Origin: UBA1757 sp963617485
GTDB lineage: Bacteria > Bacteroidota > Bacteroidia > Bacteroidales > UBA1402
Assembly (NCBI GenBank): GCA_963617485.1
Contig: CAVEPA010000004.1
Span: 62,001 to 126,000 of the forward strand
Direction: 5' to 3'
Length of the DNA stretch: 64,000 nt
The notes under the pieces were generated by a model. It had not been told where the DNA came from and did no database searches. It saw nothing but the letters and a program-made list of their open reading frames with translations. A program made the translations under genes and the position numbers. Shown piece after piece: positions 56,292-64,000 of this stretch. Each line of letters begins with the position of its first letter. Positions within the stretch are counted from its first letter, which is position 1.

Positions 56292-57788
56292 TCACTGACG
56301 TTTTTTCAAACGCTTGGCAAGAGCCGCTTTCAAGTCTTGCCAAGACCATATCTGACGAATTTCGTAGCAAAGATAAACTATCGCGGCCAAGAGCACAAAC
56401 AATTGTAACGAAAGCCTGTAGCCTTGCGGCATAGCCATCTGCGAGAGCAAGAATACCGCCAGCACCAAAGTACAGAATATCAAAATGATACGCACATTAT
56501 AACCGGCTATCGAGAACTGACAAAGACGGCGTACCAGCAGATACACCACCAAGGTGTAGACGATGTGCGCCAGACAATAGGCATAGGCTGCCGACATCAA
56601 CCCGCAATCGGGCCAAAGCAAGGCAAAAGCTCCCAGATAAATGGCATACCACAAGCTTTCGATACCCAGATACATCCAACCCTTGGCTTTGCCGAGCACT
56701 ACATATGCCAACGGCCAGTTCATCACCTTTAGGAAACAGCCCAGCACCTGCCACTGCAACAAAGGCACGGCGGGCAGGAACTTGGACGAATAGAATATCC
56801 TGATGACGTAACCGGCCAGCACCACCATCAGCATCACCACCAGCGACGATATCAGCACCGAGATGCGGAATTGTTCATTCACCGAACGGGATATGGCGGC
56901 GTTGTCGTCGCAGATGGCACAAAGTCTGGGATAATAGTCGGCTGCCATAGCGGTAAAGATGGCCGATAACGACATGGCGGTAATGGCCCAGGTGGCCTGA
57001 TAGCAGCCCAAATCGTCGAGACTGCCCCACTGCCCTATCCACGAACGCATCAAAAAGTTGCATAAGCTGGCAATGAGTCCCACCGTCATGCTGAAAAAGC
57101 CCAGACGCAACATGGAGCGTCCCTTGACGAGTATTTCCTTCAGACCCACTGGCAAGTAGTTGAGTTTGAGGCGCAAGGTGTAGTAGGCCGATACCATCAA
57201 CAGGCAGAAAGACATCAGCAGAATGGCGGGAATGATGGCCTTTTCGCCCAGCAGCCAAAACATGACGGCGCAGACCAAAAAAGAGAACAGACTGCCCAGG
57301 ATATTTGCTTTGGCCATATCACCAATGCGGCGCAGTCCTTGCAACACAGCACGCTGTCCGGCCGAGAGTGTGGTCATGAACACAGCCAGCGACAAACAGC
57401 AGATGGGAAGCACATGCGCTTCGTCCTGGAAGGCCAGCAGGCTGATTTGACGCGAAAAAGCAATGCAGAGCAAGGCTCCGAGCAAGGCCGTAAACCATAA
57501 CAGCGGACGAAACACCGAGAGCATCTTGCTAAGACGGGCTGGATCCTTGGAGGCCTGGGCCGCCGACAAATCACGCACAGAGCTGAAGCTCAAGCCCAAA
57601 TCGGAAAACGAACGCAGCATGTCCACTACCGACTGGTACAAGCTCATCAGCCCAAGGCCGTTGGGCCCAAGCAGCACAGCCACCACTTTGGTGCGCAACA
57701 CGCCTATCAGTATATTGAAAAGCTGCGAGCCCCCGAATATACCCGTCGACTTGACGATGCTAGCATAGCTGTCTTCCTGCTTGTCCAT
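56292..57788 (-). CDS. Polysaccharide (O-antigen type) flippase, Wzx-like
   Basis: An integral membrane protein of 498 residues with about 12-14 helices in the MATE/MOP superfamily pattern. STGIFGGSQLFNILIGVLRTK at the N-terminus and LLGPNGLGLMSLYQSVVDM are flippase-family segments. It would move a lipid-linked sugar chain across the inner membrane for the two transferases downstream. No polymerase (Wzy) gene is seen in this run. Confidence 0.9.
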   Translation of the reverse strand: MDKQEDSYASIVKSTGIFGGSQLFNILIGVLRTKVVAVLLGPNGLGLMSLYQSVVDMLRSFSDLGLSFSSVRDLSAAQASKDPARLSKMLSVFRPLLWFTALLGALLCIAFSRQISLLAFQDEAHVLPICCLSLAVFMTTLSAGQRAVLQGLRRIGDMAKANILGSLFSFLVCAVMFWLLGEKAIIPAILLMSFCLLMVSAYYTLRLKLNYLPVGLKEILVKGRSMLRLGFFSMTVGLIASLCNFLMRSWIGQWGSLDDLGCYQATWAITAMSLSAIFTAMAADYYPRLCAICDDNAAISRSVNEQFRISVLISSLVVMLMVVLAGYVIRIFYSSKFLPAVPLLQWQVLGCFLKVMNWPLAYVVLGKAKGWMYLGIESLWYAIYLGAFALLWPDCGLMSAAYAYCLAHIVYTLVVYLLVRRLCQFSIAGYNVRIILIFCTLVLAVFLLSQMAMPQGYRLSLQLFVLLAAIVYLCYEIRQIWSWQDLKAALAKRLKKRQ

Positions 57789-57806
57789 AACGTTTAAGGA
57801 AAAATG

Positions 57807-59066
57807 TCACTCACCAAGGCCCGTACCGCCCACGCAAACCTGATAGGCGGCCTCACGCCGGAGATAACGCTGGGCCACGGAACGTATTTGCTCGGCATCG
57901 ACAGCCTTCATGGCCTGCATCTGTTTTTCCATGGCAACGAGCGGCATACCCACAACGGCGCAGGAAATGTAGATATCCGACAAGGTGAAGGGGCCATCCA
58001 TCATACGGGCATATTCGCCCGAAAGATACTGGTGCAGCAATTGCAGTTCGGCCTCAGTCACCCGCTCGTTCTGCAGACGGTCGATTTCTTCGTAAACAGC
58101 TTCTATGAGCGGCTTGACAAAACGCAGGTCGGTCTGGGTCTCGATGTCGATATAGGAATGGTCGCGGTAAACCGTATGCGATGAATAGATACCGTAGGTA
58201 TAGGCCTTCTGCTCGCGAATACTGGTCATCAGCCGGCTACCGTAGTAACCGCCCAAAAGGGCATTCAGCACCTTGAGCGGCACGAAATCGGGGTGCTGAC
58301 GGCTGACAAGCGGAAAGGAGAAACGTACGGCAGCCTGCAGGGCATCGGCCTTGGGCAGGAAAAGCTGCGTTGGCGCTGCGGGACAGGCGGGCGGAAAATC
58401 GACGGGAGCATCGGCCTGCGGGCCTCGGGAGAGCGACGCACCGAAACAGTCTTCGCAAATGGCCAGTTCCTCATCGCCCACATCGCCTACCAATAGCATT
58501 TCCGTACGCGAGGGCTGATAATGCTGCCGGTGGAAATCCAAGAGCAGTTCACGGTCGAAATGTTCAAAGTCGGCCTCCTGCAACTGACGTCCGTAAGGAT
58601 GTTGTTCTCCGAAGAGCAAGCCGTTCATGGCCATGGTGGCGCGAACCTGTACCTTCTCACGGTCAAGTAGAAAGCGCTGGTAGCGTTGTTCGAGTACCAC
58701 CTTGACATCCTCGGCAGGATAGGCGGGAGCCACATATAAGTCGCGGAGCAGACTTAGCGTCTGACGAAAAGCCTTCTTAGGTGTCAAAAGGTTGATGTAG
58801 GCATATTCCATGCCGGTGGAAAAGTGAAGGAAAGCCCCGCAGGCATCAAAATATTCCGCCACTTGGGCAGATGTCTTGTCCCGGCATCCTTCCTTGAGCA
58901 AGCGGTTGGCAAAATCAGCCACCAAAGGCCGCGACTGAAACACCGTACCGGCATGCACCATCAAATCGAGGCGCAAAAGCTGCGGACACCGCGTGTTGCG
59001 ATAATGCAAGGGAATGCCGCTGCCCAAACGCAGGCAGTGAAGTTCCGGCAGTTTGATGTCGAGCAT
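57807..59066 (-). CDS. M16-family (insulinase-like) protein lacking the zinc motif
   Basis: The 419 residues have the two-lobed M16 layout: LDLMVHAGTVFQSRPLVADF near residue 36 and, in the second lobe, LNALLGGYYGSRLMTSIREQ, the usual Arg-Tyr glycine-rich segment. The HxxEH zinc site expected around residue 50 is replaced by ADFANRLLKEG, so it is probably inactive alone, like the regulatory subunits of M16 pairs. The start MLDIKLPELH is preferred because it leaves 5 nt after kdsB; an earlier start would overlap kdsB by 31 nt. Confidence 0.88.
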   Translation of the reverse strand: MLDIKLPELHCLRLGSGIPLHYRNTRCPQLLRLDLMVHAGTVFQSRPLVADFANRLLKEGCRDKTSAQVAEYFDACGAFLHFSTGMEYAYINLLTPKKAFRQTLSLLRDLYVAPAYPAEDVKVVLEQRYQRFLLDREKVQVRATMAMNGLLFGEQHPYGRQLQEADFEHFDRELLLDFHRQHYQPSRTEMLLVGDVGDEELAICEDCFGASLSRGPQADAPVDFPPACPAAPTQLFLPKADALQAAVRFSFPLVSRQHPDFVPLKVLNALLGGYYGSRLMTSIREQKAYTYGIYSSHTVYRDHSYIDIETQTDLRFVKPLIEAVYEEIDRLQNERVTEAELQLLHQYLSGEYARMMDGPFTLSDIYISCAVVGMPLVAMEKQMQAMKAVDAEQIRSVAQRYLRREAAYQVCVGGTGLGE

Positions 59067-59071
59067 CTCCC

Positions 59072-59827
59072 CTATTGGCGGCGGGCAAGTTCTGTCAAGC
59101 ATAGGGCAAGATCTTCGGGAGTGTCCACGGCCACATTTTCAACCAGCGTCTGCGCCGTACGGATACGATAGCCATTTTCCAGCCAACGCAACTGTTCCAA
59201 GGATTCGCATTGTTCCAAAGGAGTCTGTTGCAGACGGGCCAAATCGGCAAGCACATCCTTGCGGTAGGCGTATATGCCGATATGCTTGAAGAAAGTGTGA
59301 CGTTTCAGATAATCGGCCGGCTCCACATGACGCAAGTAAGGTATCACCGAGCGCGAGAAGTACAAGGCATTACCCTCGGCATCGAGCACCACCTTGGGCG
59401 AATTGGGATTGGCCAGCGTCTCGTAGCTGTCGTCGGGGCGGAAAGGCTTCACCAGCGTGGCAATCTGCGTGGACTCGCTGTCGAAACAGCCCATCAGCGC
59501 TTGAATCTGTGAAGTCTCGATAAAGGGTTCATCTCCTTGAATATTAATCACCACGTCAAAATCTTGGTCGGGCAAAAGGGTCATGGCCTCGGCGCAACGG
59601 TCGGTACCGCTGCGATGGTTGACAGAAGTCATGTACACACGTCCGCCGAAATCTTGCACCACCTTGAAAATACGCTCGTCATCGGTAGCCACGCAGACAG
59701 TATCCAGGATTTTGGACACCTGTTCGTAAACTCGCTGTATCATAGGTTTGCCCCCGATATCGGCCAAAGGCTTGCCGGGAAAACGGCTGGAAGCATAACG
59801 GGCGGGAATGATTCCGACAAATTTCAT
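59072..59827 (-). CDS. kdsB: CMP-KDO synthetase
   Basis: 3-deoxy-manno-octulosonate cytidylyltransferase, making CMP-KDO for lipopolysaccharide core. The 251 residues begin IIPARYASSRFPGKPLADIG, with NHRSGTDRCAEA near residue 70 and INIQGDEPFI near 94. It follows recQ by 6 nt. Its place in front of the flippase and transferases strengthens a surface-glycan theme in this run. Confidence 0.96.
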   Translation of the reverse strand: MKFVGIIPARYASSRFPGKPLADIGGKPMIQRVYEQVSKILDTVCVATDDERIFKVVQDFGGRVYMTSVNHRSGTDRCAEAMTLLPDQDFDVVINIQGDEPFIETSQIQALMGCFDSESTQIATLVKPFRPDDSYETLANPNSPKVVLDAEGNALYFSRSVIPYLRHVEPADYLKRHTFFKHIGIYAYRKDVLADLARLQQTPLEQCESLEQLRWLENGYRIRTAQTLVENVAVDTPEDLALCLTELARRQ

Positions 59828-59833
59828 CTTTTG

Positions 59834-61735
59834 CTATCTGTTAGGGTTTTGATATACTGAATCTTGCTGCAAGACTTTGCCTTCGTCGCAAAGGTAACGC
59901 AAAACTTCCAAAGTTTTCTCCTTGTCGGTAGACAATTGCAGCATCAGGGCATACAAATCCTTGGGACCGTCCTGCAAAGCTTCGGCGATGGCCTGGGAGA
60001 TATTGTCCAGTTCCCATTGTCGCAGCCCCAGAGAAGTTTTACGCAGGCACACGTCGCACTGGCCACAAGCCTTGGTTTTCTCTTGGCCGAAATAGTGCAT
60101 CAGACGACGGCTGCGACAGATATTGTCGTCCATGGCGTATTGTATCATAGCCGTGATGCGCTCGTCGAAGCGTTGCAGCCGGGTTTCGTAGACATCTTCC
60201 CCCAGATTCAAGTCCTTGCCCTCCACGCGAGCTTGCAGAAATGTGATGCAAGGCTGCTGGCGACGCGGGATATAATGCAACACGCCCATAGCTGTGAGCC
60301 GGTTAAAGTAGGCATAGACCGTCTTCTTGTCCAGACCCGTGCGCTTGCAGAGCAGCTCTTCCTGTATAGGCACATAATCGGCGAAAAGCCCCGAGTAGGA
60401 ACGCAACAGCACCTGCAAAAAGTCGTCCAAAGCGGCCTCCAGATTGATGTTGTACAAATCGTCGCGGTCCATGGTCATCATCAGGTGGGCATAGTCGTCC
60501 GGGTCGTCGGTATATTCCAGATAACCAGCTTGTTTCAGAATAGTCAGCGCACTATAGACCTGATTGATATTCAAGTGGTACTGCGATGCGAAGTCGGCCA
60601 TATCCAATATAAAACGAGCTCCTTCTCCTTCCCCGGGAGCTAATTCGTAATAATAGCAGAGCTTATTGTAGATAGTTCTGATATATGGTTTTTGAGGGAA
60701 GGTATCGCTCACGCGCCGTTTGAGGGTGGTGGCATCTGAAGGATGAAAAAGCAGCACAGCGTAGGCCTTCTTGCCATCGCGCCCGGCACGGCCGGCTTCT
60801 TGGAAATAGGCTTCGGGCGAATCGGGCAGGTCGTAATGCAAGACCAGACGCACATCGGGCTTGTCGATACCCATACCGAAGGCATTGGTGGAAACGATGA
60901 CGCGCGTACGGTCTTCTTTCCAGTCGGCCTGCTTGCGGTTCTTCAACTCTTCGCTCAGTCCGGCATGGTAATAGTCGGCCGAGATGCCGTTCTCCTGCAG
61001 GAATTGGGCGATTTCCCGAGTGCGCTTGCGCATGCGCACATAAACCACAGCCGTTCCCGGCACATTGCGCAGCCAGCCCAGCATCTGAGCCTGCTTATCC
61101 TCGCAACGCCGCACGATATAGGCCAAATTTGGACGCTCGAAGCCCACACGGAATACATTTTCCTGGGGAAAGCGCAGCCGGGCCTGGATATCGCTCACCA
61201 CTTCGGGCGTAGCAGTTGCCGTCAAGGCAAGCACCGGCACCTTGGGCAAGAGCGGGCGGATATCGGCTATGTGCAGGTAGGACGGACGGAAATCGTAGCC
61301 CCATTGCGAGATACAATGGGCCTCGTCCACCACCAGCAGACTCACCTTGAACGACATCAACCTTTCTTGAAAAGCCCTGGTACCCAATCGTTCGGGCGAA
61401 ATATAGAGAAACTTGAAATCGCCGTAAAGGCAGTTGTCATACACCCGCGATATATCATTGTCGCTCAGACCGGAATGCACGCAGGCGGCCCGGATGCCCA
61501 TGTCGCAGAGACGCTCCACTTGGTCTTTCATCAAGGCCACCAAGGGAGTCACTACAAGGCAAATACCTTCCAGCGCCAGAGCGGGCACTTGAAAAGTCAG
61601 CGACTTGCCGCCACCGGTGGGCATCAAGCCCAGCGTATCTTTACCGGCGGCCACCGATTGTATGATATCCAGCTGTAAGGGGCGGAAATCGTCGTAGCCC
61701 CAATAACGTTTCAGTATATCGTGGAAAACGCTCAT
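59834..61735 (-). CDS. recQ: ATP-dependent DNA helicase RecQ
   Basis: A 3'-5' helicase in DNA repair. The 633 residues contain motif I MPTGGGKSL near residue 37, motif II VDEAHCISQWGYDFRPSY, motif VI GRAGRDG, and the zinc-binding segment CRSRRLMHYFGQ ending CGQCDVC. A short C-terminal region follows, and no obvious HRDC domain was seen. It shares one base with recJ upstream (TGATG), so the two repair proteins are coupled. Confidence 0.95.
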   Translation of the reverse strand: MSVFHDILKRYWGYDDFRPLQLDIIQSVAAGKDTLGLMPTGGGKSLTFQVPALALEGICLVVTPLVALMKDQVERLCDMGIRAACVHSGLSDNDISRVYDNCLYGDFKFLYISPERLGTRAFQERLMSFKVSLLVVDEAHCISQWGYDFRPSYLHIADIRPLLPKVPVLALTATATPEVVSDIQARLRFPQENVFRVGFERPNLAYIVRRCEDKQAQMLGWLRNVPGTAVVYVRMRKRTREIAQFLQENGISADYYHAGLSEELKNRKQADWKEDRTRVIVSTNAFGMGIDKPDVRLVLHYDLPDSPEAYFQEAGRAGRDGKKAYAVLLFHPSDATTLKRRVSDTFPQKPYIRTIYNKLCYYYELAPGEGEGARFILDMADFASQYHLNINQVYSALTILKQAGYLEYTDDPDDYAHLMMTMDRDDLYNINLEAALDDFLQVLLRSYSGLFADYVPIQEELLCKRTGLDKKTVYAYFNRLTAMGVLHYIPRRQQPCITFLQARVEGKDLNLGEDVYETRLQRFDERITAMIQYAMDDNICRSRRLMHYFGQEKTKACGQCDVCLRKTSLGLRQWELDNISQAIAEALQDGPKDLYALMLQLSTDKEKTLEVLRYLCDEGKVLQQDSVYQNPNR

Positions 61736-63450
61736 CAGGAATGGATGTCTTTCACCAGCAACTGTATAGAGGTATTTCCGTTGAAGGTATTCTCTTCGAT
61801 ATGATAACAGATGTCAAAAGGATTGAAGGACTTCACGCGGTCGTTGTGTTCCGACATGCCAAAGGCGATGCCGTTCATAATGCTCTCGGAATGACTGTCC
61901 ACCAGCTCGAGCTTGAGATGTTCCTGATCGCGGCCCACCCGGCGGCTGGTTCCATAGTCGAACACGCGGCGGGTACAGAACACCGGCTTGTTGTTGTCCG
62001 GACCGAAAGGATTGAACTGCTTGAGTATGCGGAAAAACTTGGGCGTGATATCCTGAAAACGAATCTCGGCATCCACATCGATGCAGGGTTGCATTTGTTC
62101 TTCCTGGATATTCTCTTCCACATACTGTTCGAAACGTTGCGTAAAGACCGGCACCTTGTCTATCTTCATGGAAAGGCCGGCCGCATAAGTATGTCCGCCA
62201 AAGTTTTCCAGCAGGTCGCGGCAGGATTCTATGGCCTTGTAGATGTCGAAACCCGGCACCGAGCGAGCCGAACCCGTAGCCACATCGCCCGAGCGGGTCA
62301 GCACTACGGCCGGACGGTGGTATTCTTCCGACAGACGCGAAGCCACGATACCGATGACCCCCTTGTGCCAAGCCTCATTGTAGACAACGATACCCTTACG
62401 CGAATCGAGGTCTTTGCATTGTTGCAAAATTTTGGTAGCTTCTTCGGTGATGTTCTTGTCGAGGTCCTTGCGGGCCTGATTGTAGTCGTTTATCTTCATG
62501 GCCATATCCTTGGCCAGCTTGATGTCGTTGGTCACCAGCAGGTCTACCGCTTCGGCTGCCGAATGGATACGTCCTGAAGCGTTCAGGCGCGGCCCTATCT
62601 TGAAGACGATGTCGCTGATGGTTATTTCCTTGTCGTCCAAGTCGCAGACGTGGATAATGGCTTTCAGGCCGACACCGGGATTGGCGTTGAGCTGACGCAG
62701 ACCGTGGTAGGCCAGAATGCGGTTTTCGCCCGTAATGGGAACGATATCGGAAGCGATGCTCACGGCCACCAGGTCGAGCAAGGGAATCAGGTGGGAAAAA
62801 GGAATCTGGTTGTCTTGAGCGAAAGCCTGCATCAACTTAAAGCCCACCCCACAGCCGGAAAGGTCGTTGTAAGGATAGGTATTGTCGGGACGCTTGGCAT
62901 CCAGCACAGCCACGGCATCAGGAAGCTGGTCGTCGGGCTTGTGGTGGTCGCAGATGATGAAATCGACACCCATTTGCTTGGCATAGGCAATCTTTTCCAC
63001 CGCCTTGATGCCGCAGTCGAGCACGATAACCAGCGAAAAATGGTTGTTGGCAGCGAAATCGATGCCTTGATAAGAAACGCCATAGCCCTCCACATAACGG
63101 TCGGGCAGATAATAGTCCAGATTGGTGGTGTACTGGCGCAAGAAACGATACACCAAGGCTACCGCAGTAGCTCCATCAACGTCGTAATCTCCGTAAATCA
63201 GAATTTTCTCTTTGTTGGCTATAGCCTGGTTCAGACGGGCCACCGCTTTGTCCATATCCTTCATCAGGAAGGGATCGTTCAAATCGGATAACTGCGGACG
63301 GAAGAAGCGCTTTGCCTCATCGAAGGTATGAACGCCCCTTTGCACCAATAGCTGTGCCAATATCGGGCTGATGCCCAATTCTTCTGCCAATTTCTTTTTA
63401 CACTCTTCTTCTTGCGGATTTAACGTTAATAAATTCCATTTGTAAGTCAT
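61735..63450 (-). CDS. recJ: Single-stranded-DNA exonuclease RecJ
   Basis: A 5'-3' exonuclease working with RecQ. The 571 residues show the DHH-family motifs GDYDVDGA near residue 85, VLDCGIKAVE, ICDHHKPD near 164 and the C-terminal GGHTYAAGLSM. The start MTYKWNLLTL is chosen because earlier in-frame codons fall at or before the promoter. It opens the 13-gene minus-strand run. Confidence 0.94.
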   Translation of the reverse strand: MTYKWNLLTLNPQEEECKKKLAEELGISPILAQLLVQRGVHTFDEAKRFFRPQLSDLNDPFLMKDMDKAVARLNQAIANKEKILIYGDYDVDGATAVALVYRFLRQYTTNLDYYLPDRYVEGYGVSYQGIDFAANNHFSLVIVLDCGIKAVEKIAYAKQMGVDFIICDHHKPDDQLPDAVAVLDAKRPDNTYPYNDLSGCGVGFKLMQAFAQDNQIPFSHLIPLLDLVAVSIASDIVPITGENRILAYHGLRQLNANPGVGLKAIIHVCDLDDKEITISDIVFKIGPRLNASGRIHSAAEAVDLLVTNDIKLAKDMAMKINDYNQARKDLDKNITEEATKILQQCKDLDSRKGIVVYNEAWHKGVIGIVASRLSEEYHRPAVVLTRSGDVATGSARSVPGFDIYKAIESCRDLLENFGGHTYAAGLSMKIDKVPVFTQRFEQYVEENIQEEQMQPCIDVDAEIRFQDITPKFFRILKQFNPFGPDNNKPVFCTRRVFDYGTSRRVGRDQEHLKLELVDSHSESIMNGIAFGMSEHNDRVKSFNPFDICYHIEENTFNGNTSIQLLVKDIHS

Positions 63451-63489
63451 CAATATGTTGTTTTGTTTCTTTCTCAACTCGAAGATTCG

Positions 63490-63497
63490 CAAAAGTA
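63490..63497 (-). promoter_or_regulatory. Candidate promoter of the recJ-to-TolC run
   Basis: The minus strand reads TACTTTTG, a perfect -7 element, 39 nt before the recJ ATG. No other clear promoter was seen further down the run, though internal ones cannot be excluded. Confidence 0.5.
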
Positions 63498-63520
63498 ATG
63501 AAATATTGTCAGAGATGTAT

Positions 63521-63528
63521 TACCTTTG
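63521..63528 (+). promoter_or_regulatory. Candidate promoter of the threonylcarbamoyl-AMP synthase gene
   Basis: TACCTTTG is a perfect -7 element 22 nt before the ATG, back-to-back with the recJ promoter. Confidence 0.5.
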
Positions 63529-63550
63529 ACAAGTTATTTTCATATGTATC

Positions 63551-64000
63551 ATGGAATCATTGTCAGAAGAAATAAAGCGCGCCCGCGATGTTGTCTTTGC
63601 AGGGGGCGTCATACTCTACCCCACCGACACCATTTGGGGCATCGGTTGCGACGCCACCAACCCCGAAGCCGTGGCCAAGGTCTACCACATCAAACAGCGG
63701 GCCGAAAGCAAGGCCATGCTCTGTCTGGTAGACAGCGTACAGCGCTTGCAGAACTATGTGCAGGACTTTCCCGATATCGCCTGGGACCTCATCGACTGTA
63801 GCGACAAACCGCTTACCATCATTTACGACCGGGGGCGCAATCTGGCTGCCAACCTGCTGGCCGAGGACGGCAGCATCGGTATGAGAGTAACGCGTGAGGC
63901 CTTTACGCACGGCCTCTGCGAGGCCGTGCGCCGGCCCATCGTCTCTACCTCGGCCAATATCGCAGGGCAAGCTTCGCCCAAGTGTTTTGCCGACATCGAC
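63551..64000 (+). CDS. L-threonylcarbamoyladenylate synthase (Sua5/YrdC family), 5' part
   Basis: It makes threonylcarbamoyl-AMP, the donor for the t6A tRNA modification. The first 150 codons are in the window; the gene continues past the right edge. YPTDTIWGIGCDATN near residue 23, the substrate-binding KQRAESKAMLCLV near 48 and STSANIAGQ near 133 define the family. It diverges from recJ. Confidence 0.93.
   Translation, partial: MESLSEEIKRARDVVFAGGVILYPTDTIWGIGCDATNPEAVAKVYHIKQRAESKAMLCLVDSVQRLQNYVQDFPDIAWDLIDCSDKPLTIIYDRGRNLAANLLAEDGSIGMRVTREAFTHGLCEAVRRPIVSTSANIAGQASPKCFADID

Overview
The window looks like chromosomal DNA from a member of the Bacteroidales, probably a host-associated or saccharolytic lineage; the genus cannot be fixed by eye. 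Four things point there. Promoters of the TAnnTTTG type precede many genes, while Shine-Dalgarno sequences are weak. The proteins are Bacteroidota types: an OPT transporter, an MG2/TonB-plug protein, NagZ fused to a beta-lactamase-like domain, a glutaminase-type NadE, and DUF349 repeats. The order NAD kinase, pdxJ, exbB, exbD, tonB is familiar from this group. Lipoproteins also end in a short SC or AC lipobox. Sampled flanking lines are near 57% GC; one locus (11458-13756) is clearly more AT-rich (sampled lines 42-48%).

Layout. 1-11.3 kb: housekeeping genes: the start of an rRNA methyltransferase, mazG, valS, gdhA, an OPT transporter, aroE, a TPR protein and glnS. 11.4-13.8 kb: an AT-rich outer-membrane receptor-like gene split by a frameshift in an A8 run. 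13.9-18.5 kb: a hexuronate module, uxaC-kdgK-KDPG aldolase-exuT, closed by a strong bidirectional terminator. 18.6-21.9 kb (minus): a split transketolase with a GlpK-like FGGY kinase, all overlapping. 21.9-26.6 kb (minus): a split 5'-nucleotidase translationally coupled to a NagZ/beta-lactamase-fold fusion. 26.7-29.6 kb: a small beta-barrel protein, a NadE whose glutaminase triad is lost, and rplS with a classical terminator.

29.7-37.8 kb: an acyltransferase, a DUF362 lipoprotein, an unknown secreted protein, the uracil salvage pair upp-uraA, a Nudix hydrolase, a sugar-acetyltransferase remnant, and an MG2/plug surface protein. 37.8-42.1 kb: NAD kinase diverging from pdxJ-exbB-exbD-tonB-thiJ, which powers outer-membrane uptake. 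42.1-47 kb: a DUF349 protein, a UPF0104-type membrane protein, ksgA and a CorA-like channel. 47-63.5 kb (minus): thirteen genes with no gap above 18 nt: recJ, recQ, kdsB, an M16 homologue, a flippase, two glycosyltransferases, three HlyD-type adaptors, a MacB-like permease and ATPase, and a TolC-like protein. The 3' end holds the start of a threonylcarbamoyl-AMP synthase gene.

No tRNA, rRNA, CRISPR array, insertion sequence or phage gene was seen, and no gene-free stretch exceeds about 180 bases. I found no clear, wholly new defence or mobile system. The strongest oddities are the dead amidase domain of NadE, the 28-bp-stem palindrome inside the NagZ signal-peptide region, the kinase/split-transketolase operon, the A8 frameshift, and the glycan-plus-MacB operon with three adaptors.
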